Source: Agaricus subrufescens (lineage: Eukaryota; Basidiomycota; Agaricomycetes; Agaricales; Agaricaceae). Taken from it: 64,000 nucleotides of DNA. Positions 10,892 through 20,699 of the stretch are shown here, in pieces. Position 1 is the stretch's first letter; every line of letters starts with the position of its first letter. A model generated the notes under the pieces. That model ran no database searches. It was not told the origin of the DNA and saw only the letters and a program-made list of their open reading frames with translations. The stretch is taken from positions 434,001 to 498,000 of the forward strand of contig CM057062.1 in NCBI GenBank assembly GCA_029945375.1. The letters run 5' to 3'. Both the position numbers and the translations under genes were made by a program.

Positions 10892-11652
10892 ATGCCCCGC
10901 AAAGACGCGAGCGGGGGCCAGATCTCTGCCGAGGCCCAGCAGGCCCAGGTCACCGACGGGCTCGACAACTTCGAGCTGCCCAAGAGCGTCGTCACCAAAA
11001 TCGCAAAGAGCGCCCTGCCCGACGGCGCAAAACTACAGAAGGACACCGTCCTGGCCCTCGTCAAGGGCTCCACCGTCTTTATCAACTATCTCGGTGAGTT
11101 TTCTCTTCCTGCACGAGTCACTTGTCTGACGAGACCAGCTGCAACGTAGGTCATCTGCGCTCACGCAGTTCGTAAGCTAAACCACTTGCAGTGCCCATGA
11201 TGTTGCACTTTCCAAGCAACACAAATCCATCTCCGCCTCGGACATCTTCAAGGCCCTCGAACTCCTCGAGTTCAACCACCTCTCCCCTATTCTTGAATCC
11301 CAATTCCAAGGCAGGTCTACCTCCTTGTCGTTTGTTTGCCCTAGTTTGAAACCCCCCTCCAGCTTACCGAACCCTGCCAAAGAACGAAAAAGGCAAAAAG
11401 GCCAACGGAGCCACTGCCTCTGCCTCTACTTCGTCGTCATTGGCGCGGCCGCCTAATGGCTCGACAGCTGCAGCCCCGACCACAACTGTGTCCAATGGAA
11501 ACCCCTATCCCAATATCAATACCCCAAAACCATCTAATCCTTATCCTACAATCCCGTCCGACGATCAGGGCTCACCGTTTACAAACGAACCTCTCTCGAT
11601 ATCAGCTGCAGTGCCTATGGAAGTTGACGGTGATGATGATAAACCCAAGTAA
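10892..11652 (+). CDS. DPB4: DNA polymerase epsilon subunit D / CHRAC histone-fold protein (Dpb4/POLE3-like), 205 aa
   Basis: Exons are 10892-11093, 11139-11145 (a 7-nt microexon), 11192-11310 and 11363-11652, giving 206 codons in frame. The histone fold runs from about residue 25 to 110: FELPKSVVTKIAKSALPDGAK, then ALVKGSTVFINYL, AATAHDVAL, SISASDIFKALELLEF. This order and spacing is that of Dpb4/POLE3, which pairs with Dpb3/POLE4 in DNA polymerase epsilon and with CHRAC15-type partners in chromatin remodelling. The tail is Ser/Thr/Pro-rich and ends acidic (MEVDGDDDKPK), unlike the longer acidic tail of animal POLE3. Intron 3 starts with GC (AAG|GCAGGT) and ends CAG. This is the only intact copy; three damaged copies follow, each upstream of an NLR. 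Confidence 0.85.
11139..11145 (+). other. DPB4: 7-nt microexon of dpb4
   Basis: CTGCAAC is flanked by CCAG on the left and GTAGGT on the right. It completes the codons for Ala-Ala-Thr in INYLAATAHDVAL. Without it the histone fold loses frame. The same microexon is present in the three dpb4 copies downstream (14934-14940, 19709-19715 and, altered to CTGCGAT, in the fourth). Confidence 0.8.
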
Positions 11653-12078
11653 TAATGATGTTTTTTTTAGAATGTATTCCCAATTTCTTTTCTCTGAAAA
11701 TTTGTGGACCACGCCCGCACCAATCAAACTTTGGAACTCATGAGGTTTTTATCAAACTCCCGAATCATCAGATATTTCTTGGGCTGTATAAGAGTAACCA
11801 CCTTTTGACATTGGGCTATGGCAGACGTGCGGATTTGATACACGATAATGAGAGGTGGGCTGTGCAAACCAATCAAGATTGATTCAGGCAACTAGTAAAA
11901 AAACTCTTTTCTTTCGTTGATCTACCTTTGCTGCGGCTTAAACTGGCATCAACGAGTCTAATACTATACTGCGGCTGACAATAGGGTAGGCGCATCGACA
12001 ATGGAGATGCTCAACAGAAATCAGTAGGGTGCCTGTCGTTGTTCTGAACAGCCTTACAATTTTCAAAACTTCAGGGCG
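11653..12078. other. Intergenic, dpb4 3' flank
   Basis: dpb4 3' flank and the upstream region of the NLR at 12168. No gene was recognised. The same stretch, with small changes, precedes the NLRs at 15915 and 20700, so it belongs to the duplicated cassette. Confidence 0.6.
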
Positions 12079-12130
12079 TCTATCAAGTCGGAACCTTAAA
12101 ACCACGAGGCTGAAGGTTCGACTTGAATTC
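12079..12130 (+). promoter_or_regulatory. Conserved upstream block of the NLR family
   Basis: The block includes TCTATCAAGTCGGAACCTTA and, 3' of it, ACCACGAGGCTGAAGGTTCG, about 40-90 bp before the ATG. Close versions sit at the same place before every family member: 15826-15875, 20611-20660, 25171-25220, and on the minus strand 6960-6921 and 770-724. It includes the partial palindrome TTCGACTTGAA. Its retention in the diverged gene at 4850 suggests a shared promoter or 5' UTR element. It could alternatively be sequence simply carried along by duplication. Confidence 0.6.
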
Positions 12131-12167
12131 ACACAACCACTTACTGCCGTTCGCATCCTCGTCTCCC

Positions 12168-14198
12168 ATGAAAATTCTTCAAGAATCCAACGGAGCTACT
12201 CAGCAAGACGTCAACAATATCGAAGTAAACGGGTCTAATCACGTTATCAACTTAGGATCTGACCCTAGTAAGCACCCTCCCACATCGAGCACCGCCCACG
12301 TTGACAGAGGTTCGTGTACCTAAAGGGAAAGGGAAAGGACTCAAAGAGCTGCGCAAGTATGTTCAACGCGAAGCGATTCATGACTCGAGTGCACGTGGTG
12401 ACCTTGGATGTCATCCGGGCACTCGAGAAGAATACATTCGTGACATTATCAGCTGGGGCGAGGGGCAATGGGAAGGGGAGAAACGAGCATTCTTGATGAC
12501 GGGTCCAGCCGGAGCAGGAAAATCGGCTATCGCGCGGGACTGTGCACACAAGCTCAAAGCGTCAGGGAACCTCGGTGCCTCATTCTTCTTCTATCGACCT
12601 GATCGATGGAACGACCCTACGAAATTCATTCCGACTATTGTCTACCAACTCACCACTCAATATCCTGCATACCGCGACCGCATCGATGCCATCATCCTCG
12701 ACGACCCTCTCGTGCTTGAGAAGGAAATGAAAACCCAATTCTTGGAGCTGCTCGTCAAACCATTACTGCAACCGAGCATTAATGGCGGCAATGTAAAGAC
12801 TGGTTTGGTCATCGTTATTGATGGCCTTGATGAATGCGCAGATGTGGATGCGCAACTTCAGATCATAAAACTCATTGCTACTTCTATCCGTGAGCAGACA
12901 ACACCATTCTTATGGGCATTTTTCAGCCGCCCCGAACCTCCCATCACCTCCGCCTTCTCACGTGAAATCTCCACTAACGTTTCTTGGACGCTTCCTCTCA
13001 CACTCTCTAGTAATGCCGATAGCGACATCGAAGCATACCTTCGTGCCAGCTTCGACATGATCCGTGCCAAGCACTCTATCCCTGACGAACTAACATGGCC
13101 TAAGGAGGCGGATATTCATGCCCTCGTCTCTAAATCTGCGGGGTTATTTGCGTATGCAGCTACCGCTATCCGATACGTCGCTGGACTTGGTAACGGGGGT
13201 GCCGGAATTGAGGAGCGGTTGCACGCAGTATTGCATGTGGATACACCGTCGGCGGAAAACCCTTTCTTAGCTTTGGACCAGCTCTACACGTTGCTCATGG
13301 CGCAGATACATGAAGGAGTACTTTCCACCACCCTATCGCTGCTCTTCCTTGACAATACCGGCAGTTACCACCTTTACAGGGAACACCCCAACCACAAAAG
13401 CTCATTTATTGATTGTTATTGCCTGGCGCTTGATCTTTCATCGATAGCGTTTCACGCTGCTATCAGCAACTTATATTCTGTACTTCAGGTCACAGGGCCG
13501 GGACTTGAGGTTGAGGAGCAGAGGGGATTCCATTTCTATCACAAATCATTTCTTGACTTCCTTGAAGATACGAGGAGATCCAAACTATATTCTATTCGAT
13601 CACCAGCCGTTTTTCACAATTGCCTGGAGAAGGTGGTTTGTTCTCTCGTCCGTGCATCAGGCCCCAGTCCCAGTGAGTATCAAAACATTTTCCCTCATTC
13701 AACGGCGTACTAAACTGGTTTGATAATATAGTTTCCCCTTCGAGTTTCTCTAGTTTCCTATTAGAGGCGTTTTTTGAACTAACATACAGACATGTTGGGA
13801 AGCTGGAGGAGAGTCATTTACAGCAAATTTCACAAATTGTATGGAAAAATCTCCAGGGCGGCGTTTTTTGGACCTATTTCCCATGGTTCATCAAAACGGT
13901 ATGGCAATGGCATTTAATATGACGTGCAAGAAAATATCATTAATAAACACGATACTAGATTCCGGTAGACTGGCGCGCTAGGATCGCACATCCATCCAGT
14001 CTCCGCGAGGCTGTCAGTAAGGCCTTTGACGGGAAGCCTCTCTTCTATGCGTGCAAGAGAGGTCCAAACTTCATTCTACGGCAATTACGTGCCATCTTAA
14101 TACCGCAACGATACGAGGCCCCGAGCTATAGTCTTGGTAATGGGGACAACAAAGCGTTCCTGACTACAGATGGTGAGGACCCTTGGATACTGAATTAG
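12168..14198 (+). CDS. NACHT-domain NLR-like protein, tandem unit 1, four exons, 617 aa
   Basis: Exons are 12168-12267, 12326-13672, 13732-13898 and 13959-14198 (618 codons). The start is the ATG at 12168; the long frame that seems to begin at 12301 starts with TTG and is not a real start. Intron 1 (58 nt) runs GTAAGC to CCTAAAG and joins GSDP to RKGKGKG in frame. Residues 1-33 are the leader motif (VNNIEVNGSNHVINLGSD). The NACHT has GCHPGTREEYI, Walker A GPAGAGKSA (about 92), Walker B LVIVIDGLDEC (about 195) and AFFSRPEPPI. Next comes an all-alpha stretch with FYHKSFLDFLED, then exon 3 (HVGKLEESHLQQISQIVWKN) and exon 4 (IPVDWRARI...YSLGNGDNKAF). There is no repeat domain. It is nearly the same as the copy at 20700. 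Confidence 0.88.
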
Positions 14199-14696
14199 AT
14201 ACGTTGATGTTCTGGGAATACACCTTGCCCGTCTTGCAGATTTGCCGGCTCAACTTATTGCACTTGTAACAAAATAGCTAACCATAGCAGTATTGATTTT
14301 GGATTTGTTGTGTCGTCACCAGAGCGATATCGTTTAACGAGCGTGAGGAGAAAGTAAGATGACTCGTGATAGTAGCCGTGAATAGTGACAGCACCTCTGG
14401 AGAAGGAACGTGTAGCGTGTACGGAAATAAATAAATATTGATAAATGAGGGAATCAGAGATTTGATATAGACACAACGTTGTAGAAAGTATTTGGGGCCA
14501 AGGATGGTGCATTTTTCAGTATTTGCATTGCCTGGTACGATGTTCAATAGGGGAAGTTTCATTGACTATGGTTTGGTTTATGATACAATCTCTCTGGCTT
14601 TGAGATGTGCGCCCATGTGTCGATTGTTTGCACTGCCACAATCTCGCAGACATACCTGATGTCACAGGCCGTGACACCACATCTTGACGCGACGCG
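14199..14696. other. 3' flank of unit 1 and start of unit 2
   Basis: No gene. Bases 14255-14562 closely match 22810-23105, the 3' flank of unit 3. Bases 14580-14690 match the region upstream of unit 4 (about 23670-23790). The boundary between cassette 1 and cassette 2 therefore lies near 14570. Confidence 0.65.
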
Positions 14697-15446
14697 ACAC
14701 CACAAGCGGGGCCAGATCTCCGCAGAGGCCCAGCAGGCCCAGGTCACCGACAGCCTCAACAACTTCGAGGTTCCTGAAGAGCATCGTCACCAAAATTGCA
14801 AAGAGCACCCTCCCCAACGGTGCAAAACTGCAGAAGGACACCGTCCTGGCCCTTGTCAATGGCTCTACCATCTTTATCAACTATCTCGGTGAGTTCTATC
14901 TTCCTGCACGAGCCATCTGTCTGACGACACCAGCTGCAACGTAGGTTGTATGCGCTCACGTGCTTGGTAAGCTAAACCACTTGCAGTGCCCATGGTGTTG
15001 CGCTTTCCAAGCAACACAGATCCATCTCGGCCTCGGACATCTTCAAGGCCCTCAAACTCCTCGAGTTCAACCATCTCTCCCCTATCCCTGAATTCCAATT
15101 CCAAGGCAAGTCTACCTCCTTCTCATTTGTTTGCCTTAGTTTGAAACCCCCCTCAGCTTACCGAACTCTGCCAAAGAACGAAAAAGGCAAAAAGGCCAAT
15201 GGAGCCACTGCCTCTGCCTCTACTTCGTCATCATCCGCACGACTGCCTAATGGCTCAACAGCCACAGCCCCGGCTGCAGCCGTGTCCAATGAAAACCCCT
15301 ATCCCAATATCAATACCCCAAAACCATCTAATCCCTATCCTACAATCCCGTCCGACGATCAAGAATCGCCATTTACAAACGAACCTCTGTCGATATCAGC
15401 TGCAGTACCTATGGAAGTTGACGGTGATGATGATAAACCCAAGTAA
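14697..15446 (+). pseudogene. DPB4: dpb4 copy 2, frameshifted
   Basis: The whole dpb4 structure is present: exon 1 to 14888, microexon 14934-14940, exon 3 14987-15105 (119 nt, as in the intact gene), exon 4 15157-15446 (290 nt, identical length). In exon 1 one extra base near 14772-14780 (GAGGTTCCTGAAGAGC beside GAGCTGCCCAAGAGC) shifts the frame before the histone fold. The original start codon is also gone. Exons 2-4 stay open with all splice sites, including the GC donor AAG|GCAAGT. Inactivation therefore looks recent, or the downstream part is still under some constraint. Confidence 0.75.
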
Positions 15447-15825
15447 TAATGATGTTTTTTTAGAATGTATTCTCAATCCGTTTTTTCTGAAAAATTGTGG
15501 ACCGCATTTTACGCAGTTTTTATCACTGTAATTTACAAGTATGCAGCTCCTCAAGTTTTCCTCAAGTTGAATTATTGCATGGTGCTCACGCTTAATAACG
15601 GTGGGGCCACAGCAAAACGTACAGATTCCACGCACAGACGCAAGCTGTGCAAGCCAATCTACATTGCTCGGGGTGACTAGCCAAATTTTCTTTTCTTTCT
15701 TTCAATCTACCTTTGCTACGGTTTTCTGTGACGACTTTAAACTGGCAATGGAGATGGACAACGAAAATCAGAAGGGTGCCTGTCGTTGTTCTGAACAGCC
15801 TTACAATTTTCATGACTTCAGGGCG
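15447..15825. other. Intergenic within unit 2
   Basis: Nothing coding. It corresponds to 20210-20610 in unit 3 and, more loosely, to 11655-12078 in unit 1. Confidence 0.5.
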
Positions 15826-15914
15826 TCTATCAAGTCGGAACCTCAAAACCACGAGGCCGAAGCTTCGACTTGAACTCACACCACCACTTACTGCCGTTCG
15901 CATCCTCGTCTCCT

Positions 15915-18026
15915 ATGCAAATTCTTCCAGAATCCAACGGAGCTATTCAGCAAGATGTCAACAATATCGAAGTAAATGGGTCTAAGAACGTCATCAACGT
16001 AGGATCTGACCCTAGTAAGCACCCTCCCACATCGAGACCCGCCCACGTTGACAGAGGTTCGCGTACGTAAAGGGAAAGGGGAAGGTATCAAGCAGCTGCT
16101 TGATTATGTTCAGCATGAAGCAATCCATGACTCAAGTGAACGTGGTGACTTTGGATGTCATCCTGGCACTCGTGAAGAATACATTCGCGAAATCACTAGC
16201 TGGGGCAACGGACAGTGGGAATCAGAAAAACGGGCGTTCTTGATGACAGGCCCAGCTGGGGCAGGGAAGTCAGCCATTGCGCGGGACTGTGCTCACAAGC
16301 TCGAGGAATCAGGAAATCTTGGCGCGTCATTCTTCTTCTACAGACCTAATTCCTGGAATGACCCCCAGAAATTCATTCCAACCATTGTCTACCAATTCGC
16401 CACTCGATATCCTACATACCGCGATTGCATAGATGCAATCATCCTCAGAAATCCTCTCGTGCTCAAGAAGGAAATGAAAACCCAATTCCTGGAGCTCCTT
16501 GTCAAACCGCTTCGGCAACAAAGTGTTAATGGCCACAATGTAAGGACTGGTTTGGTCATAGTCATAGATGGCCTTGATGAATGCGCGGATGTGGGTGCAC
16601 AAGTTCAGATCATAAACCTCATCGCTACTTCTATCCGCGAGCAGACAACACCGTTCTTATGGGCGTTTTTCAGCCGCCCCGAACCTCGCATCACCTCTGC
16701 CTTCTCACGTGAAATGCCCACAAATGTTCCTTGGACACTACCTCTCACCCTCTGTGGTAATGCCGATAGTGATATCGAAGCATACCTTCGTGGCAGCTTC
16801 AACATGATCCGCGCCACGCACAATATTCCTCCGAATGTATCTTGGCCAGAAGAGGAGGATGTCCGTCACCTCGTCTCTCAATCAGCGGGGCTTTTTGCGT
16901 ATGCAGCTACTGCTATCCGATACATCAATGGGCTTAGTAACGGGAGAGCCGGATTTGAGGAACGCTTGCGTGCAGTGCTGCAGGCGGATGCACCGTCAGC
17001 AGAAAACCCCTTTTTAGCTTTGGACAAGCTCTATAGATTGCTGATGATGCAGATACCTGGAGGAATACTTCCTGACACTCTGTCGCTACTCTGCCTTCAC
17101 CAAAGCACCGCTTACAGAAAGTACGGTGGACGTGAATCAATGGTTGCTTCATATAGCTTGGCTCTCGGTCTTTCCGCAGCAGCGTTTCACGCTGCCATCA
17201 GCAACTTGCATTCCGTACTTCAAGTGACAAGGTCTCAAAGTGAGGAGTCGAACAAACTCCGGTTCTATCACAAATCATTTCTTGACTTCCTTTTGGACGA
17301 GAAGAGGTCCGAACTATACTTTATTCTATCACGAGCTGTTCATCAGCATTGCTTGGAGAAGACGATTTGTACTATCAGCCGTGCATCGGATCCCAGTGAG
17401 TATCGAAACATTTCCCCTTATTTGACTGCATACTCAGCTGGTTTGGTGATACAGTGCGCCAGTGCACTTACGGTACTTTCCCACTACATGCATTTTTTGC
17501 ACTAGTAGAAGAACATGTTGGGAAAGTGGAGGAAAGTACTTTGGAGCTAATTTCACAAATTGTTTGGAAAAGTTTCCGCGGTTTAAACATTCAGATCGAT
17601 TTTCCGACGTTCATCCAACGGGTTTGTCAATGGCATTTAATATGACATGAAAGAAAATATCATTCATATATATGAAACTAGATTCCGGTGGGCTGGCATT
17701 CTAGGATCATACGTCCATCCGGTCTTCTCAGGATCGTTAGTAGGGACTCCAACACATCCGTTTGGGTCATTAGTAGAACCTCTGGCAGTTGGGATAGCGC
17801 TACAACAGGCTTTGATTCACATGGGTCGATTGTTACTACAATCTCTGACTCAAGCCGTCTCCTCAGCAGGTGGAAAACTAACACGGTTGTCATTCGACGG
17901 CAAATAGCTGCCATCTTAAGGCCGGAACAATTCTCGGGCGTGAGCTATATCCTGGGCAGTGGGGACAAAGCAGTGTTCATAGAGAAATCGCTCAGTGAGT
18001 GGCAAATCAGAACAGAGACTCAATAG
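15915..18026 (+). CDS. NACHT-domain NLR-like protein, tandem unit 2, four exons, 644 aa
   Basis: Exons are 15915-16014, 16073-17395, 17455-17621 and 17682-18026 (645 codons). Leader exon, Walker A (GPAGAGKSA) and Walker B (LVIVIDGLDEC) are all intact; the next motif reads AFFSRPEPRI. Exon 3 has the family pattern EEHVGKVEESTLELISQIVW. Exon 4 opens IPVGWHSRII and ends near SYILGSGDKAVF, but it is 345 nt against 240 in units 1 and 3. The extra 35 codons lie between the two conserved parts and are Ser/Thr-rich. The last exon is therefore where the family diverges most. It pairs with the copy at 25262. Confidence 0.88.
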
Positions 18027-19485
18027 ATAGGTTGTTCTCTTGGGAATATACCCCTCTTTACTTCGTAATTGCGCCCACTTCACCCAGTGCACTAAGATCA
18101 AGGTAACAAGTGTGCCCTTTCTCAGATTTGTGGTGTTCTTACCCATACTGATTCCGTGGATTCAACGTGATAGAAAAGCAAAGTGGACTCGTGGGAGGTG
18201 GTAAGCGGCAGCAGTACCCCTGGGAATGGAACATGTAGAACATATGTTGAGGAAAGAAATAAGTGTCACTGGTCATATGATGTGGACACAACACTGTAAA
18301 TTTTACTTTAGGGCCAAGGATGGCGGTTTTGTCAACGGCTACACTGCCTAGAAAGGTGATGATTACAATTTTTGTGATGACACTCTTGAGATGCTCAATT
18401 CGTTGATTTTATCTGTTATCTTCATCTGCCGAGCCTAGATATATACCCACTGCCTATAAAGCGGGGCAAGGAACGACATACTCCTCTACTCTAATGTTTC
18501 CCAATGCACCCGGCTCTCAACTTCTATGGTCGCTTTTTTGAATCCTCTTGAAAATCTCCGAAGATGTCAGTGAGAAAAGATGTCAAGGAGGGTCGGCATT
18601 TGGTATAACTACTTCCCTAATGGGTCTACTGTATTATCAGATTAACGGCATTGATCAGGAATCGATGCTGGCGGCAGCGAGAGCTATGTTCCTCTTCCTC
18701 TGTGGCATGTGTTCATTCCAACGACAACTTTCAAGCCCACCCAGTCAGCTCCACCACGGCCCTGTACCAGATCCAAGCATGTTGACTGTAAACGTCACTT
18801 CATCGAGTGGTGGTTGAATGTAAAGGTATTTGGCATTTCTAAATCTCGATTGAATTAGTGGAACAGATGATGACAGCGACGGGGGACAAACAGGTTTCTG
18901 AAAAAGAATGCGACAATTCATGAAGAAATCGAAAACATAATTGAGGAGACTTACTTCAGGTTTCTATGTTGATTGGCTAGCTGAACGTCAGTCGTTTCCA
19001 TCATCCTTACCATCTTCAGCCAGGGAGTAGAGAAAGGACGAGTCATCTTGTTGCGAATGGGATTACCAGTCTCGATGGTGATTATTAGGCAAGGTAACTG
19101 TAGATGCGAGATCAATCAGCGTGATCTCCTGGACTCGGAAGCAGCGTTCAGGCTCAGTGCTCAGCGCTCAGCAACCAACTTCATTCCTTTATGTACGTGA
19201 CTCTCGTAAACCCAACCCTTCCCTTCCATCGGCTGCCTCCTTCCGCTTCTGTAACAGCACGCTGCTTTGATATACCGACTACGCTCACCAGTTTGAATAG
19301 GAGTTCTCAGTTAATGGAAGATTGTGCTCTTGGGTTGCGAGAGAAGCCGTATAGACATGCGAATCAGTCTTTTTTGCTTCACATATGGGCTCACAGTGTG
19401 TTGATTCTTTGTGCATGTATGCGGTGATCCCCGAGTGCAGCCTAAGACATCCTTGTCACAGGTTGTGACACCACATGTCGAGCAT
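18027..19485. other. Intergenic between units 2 and 3
   Basis: No supported gene in 1.46 kb. Bases 18090-18830 match the 3' flank of unit 4 (about 27330-28020), including AGATGTCAGTGAGAAAAGAT. An 89-codon frame at 18548 starts at TTG and is broken in the unit 4 counterpart. Bases 19300-19360 match 23585-23645, the other inter-unit boundary. Confidence 0.55.
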
Positions 19486-20206
19486 GGCCACATCTCCGCA
19501 GAGGCCCAGCAGGCCCGGGTCACCGATGGCCTCGACAACTTTGAGCTGCCCAAGAGCGTCGTCACGAAAATCGCAAAGAGCGCTCTCCCCGACGGCGCAA
19601 AGCTGCAGAAGGACACCGTCCTGGCCCTCGTCAAGGGCTCCTCCGTCTTTATCAACTACCTCGGTGGGTTTTCCCTTCCTGCACGAACCATCTGTCTGAC
19701 GAGACCAGCTGCAACGTAGGTCATATGCGCTCACACATCTCGTAAGCTAAACCACTCGCAGTGCCCATGATGTCGCGCTTTCCAAACAGCACAAATCCAT
19801 CTCGGCCTTGGACATCTTCAAGGCCCTCGAACTCCTCGAGTTCAACCATCTCTCCCCTATTCTCGAGTCCCAATTCCAAGGCAAGTCTACCTCCTTCTCG
19901 TTTGTTTGCCCTAGTTTGAAACCCCCCTCCAGCTTACTGAACTCTGCCAAAGAACGAAAAAGGCAAAAAGGCCAATGGAGCCACAGCCTCTGCCTCTACT
20001 TCGTCAACATCCACGTGGCCCGCTAATGGCTCAACGTCAACAGCCCCGACTACAGCCGTGTCCAATGGAAACCCCTATCCCAATATCAATACTCCTATCC
20101 TACAATCCCGTCCGACGATCAAGGCTCACCATTTACAAATGAACCTCTCTCAATATCAGCTGCAGTGCCTATGGAAGTTGACGGTGATGATTATAAACCC
20201 AAGTAA
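19486..20206 (+). pseudogene. DPB4: dpb4 copy 3, start lost and tail truncated
   Basis: The histone-fold exons are intact and in frame: exon 1 to 19663 (NFELPKSVVTKIAKSALPDG), microexon 19709-19715, exon 3 19762-19880 (AHDVALSKQHKSIS). Two faults are visible. No in-frame ATG exists between the last upstream stop and the histone fold. In exon 4 the Arg codon CGA is TGA (19938-19940), ending the frame two residues after the fold. If an upstream exon supplied a start, a histone-fold-only protein could be made. Homology continues to 20206 with an internal deletion near 20090. Confidence 0.75.
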
Positions 20207-20610
20207 TAATGATGTTTTTTTAGAATGTATTCCCAATCCGATCCGTTTTTTCTGAAAAGTTGTGGACCGCATTTTACGCAGTCGTGGTCGCCGTGAGACT
20301 TACAACTACGCAGCTCCTCAAGTTTTCCTCAAGTTGAATTATCGCATGGTGCTTGCGCTATATAACGGTGGTCACATTGATTGACATTGGGCCGCAGCAA
20401 AAGGTACGGACACCACGCACGGACACAGGCTGTGCGAGCCAATCTACATTGCTCAGGCTAACTAGTAAAATTTTCTTTTCTTTCTTTGAATCTACCTTTG
20501 CTATGGTTTTCTGTGACGACTTTAAACTGGCAATGGAGATGGACAATGGAAATCAGAAGAGTGCCGGTCGTTGTTCTGAACAGCCTTACGGTTTTCGTGA
20601 CTTCAGGGCG
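20207..20610. other. Intergenic within unit 3
   Basis: No gene. Very similar to 15447-15825 in unit 2, as expected for duplicated flanks. Confidence 0.5.
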
Positions 20611-20699
20611 TCTATCAAGTCGGAACGTTAAAACCACGAGGCTGAAGGTTCGACTTGAACTCACACCACCACTTACTGCCGTTCGCATCCTCGTCTCCC

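Noticed and set aside
12268..12307. 40-nt version of NLR intron 1 ending at TTGACAG
   Set aside because: It keeps frame in some copies but leaves the branch-like TTGAC next to the acceptor and fails in the genes at 675 and 20700. The 58-nt intron ending AAG works in every copy that has the full sequence.
18548..18817. 89-codon frame after unit 2
   Set aside because: Starts at TTG, and the homologous stretch after unit 4 is not open.
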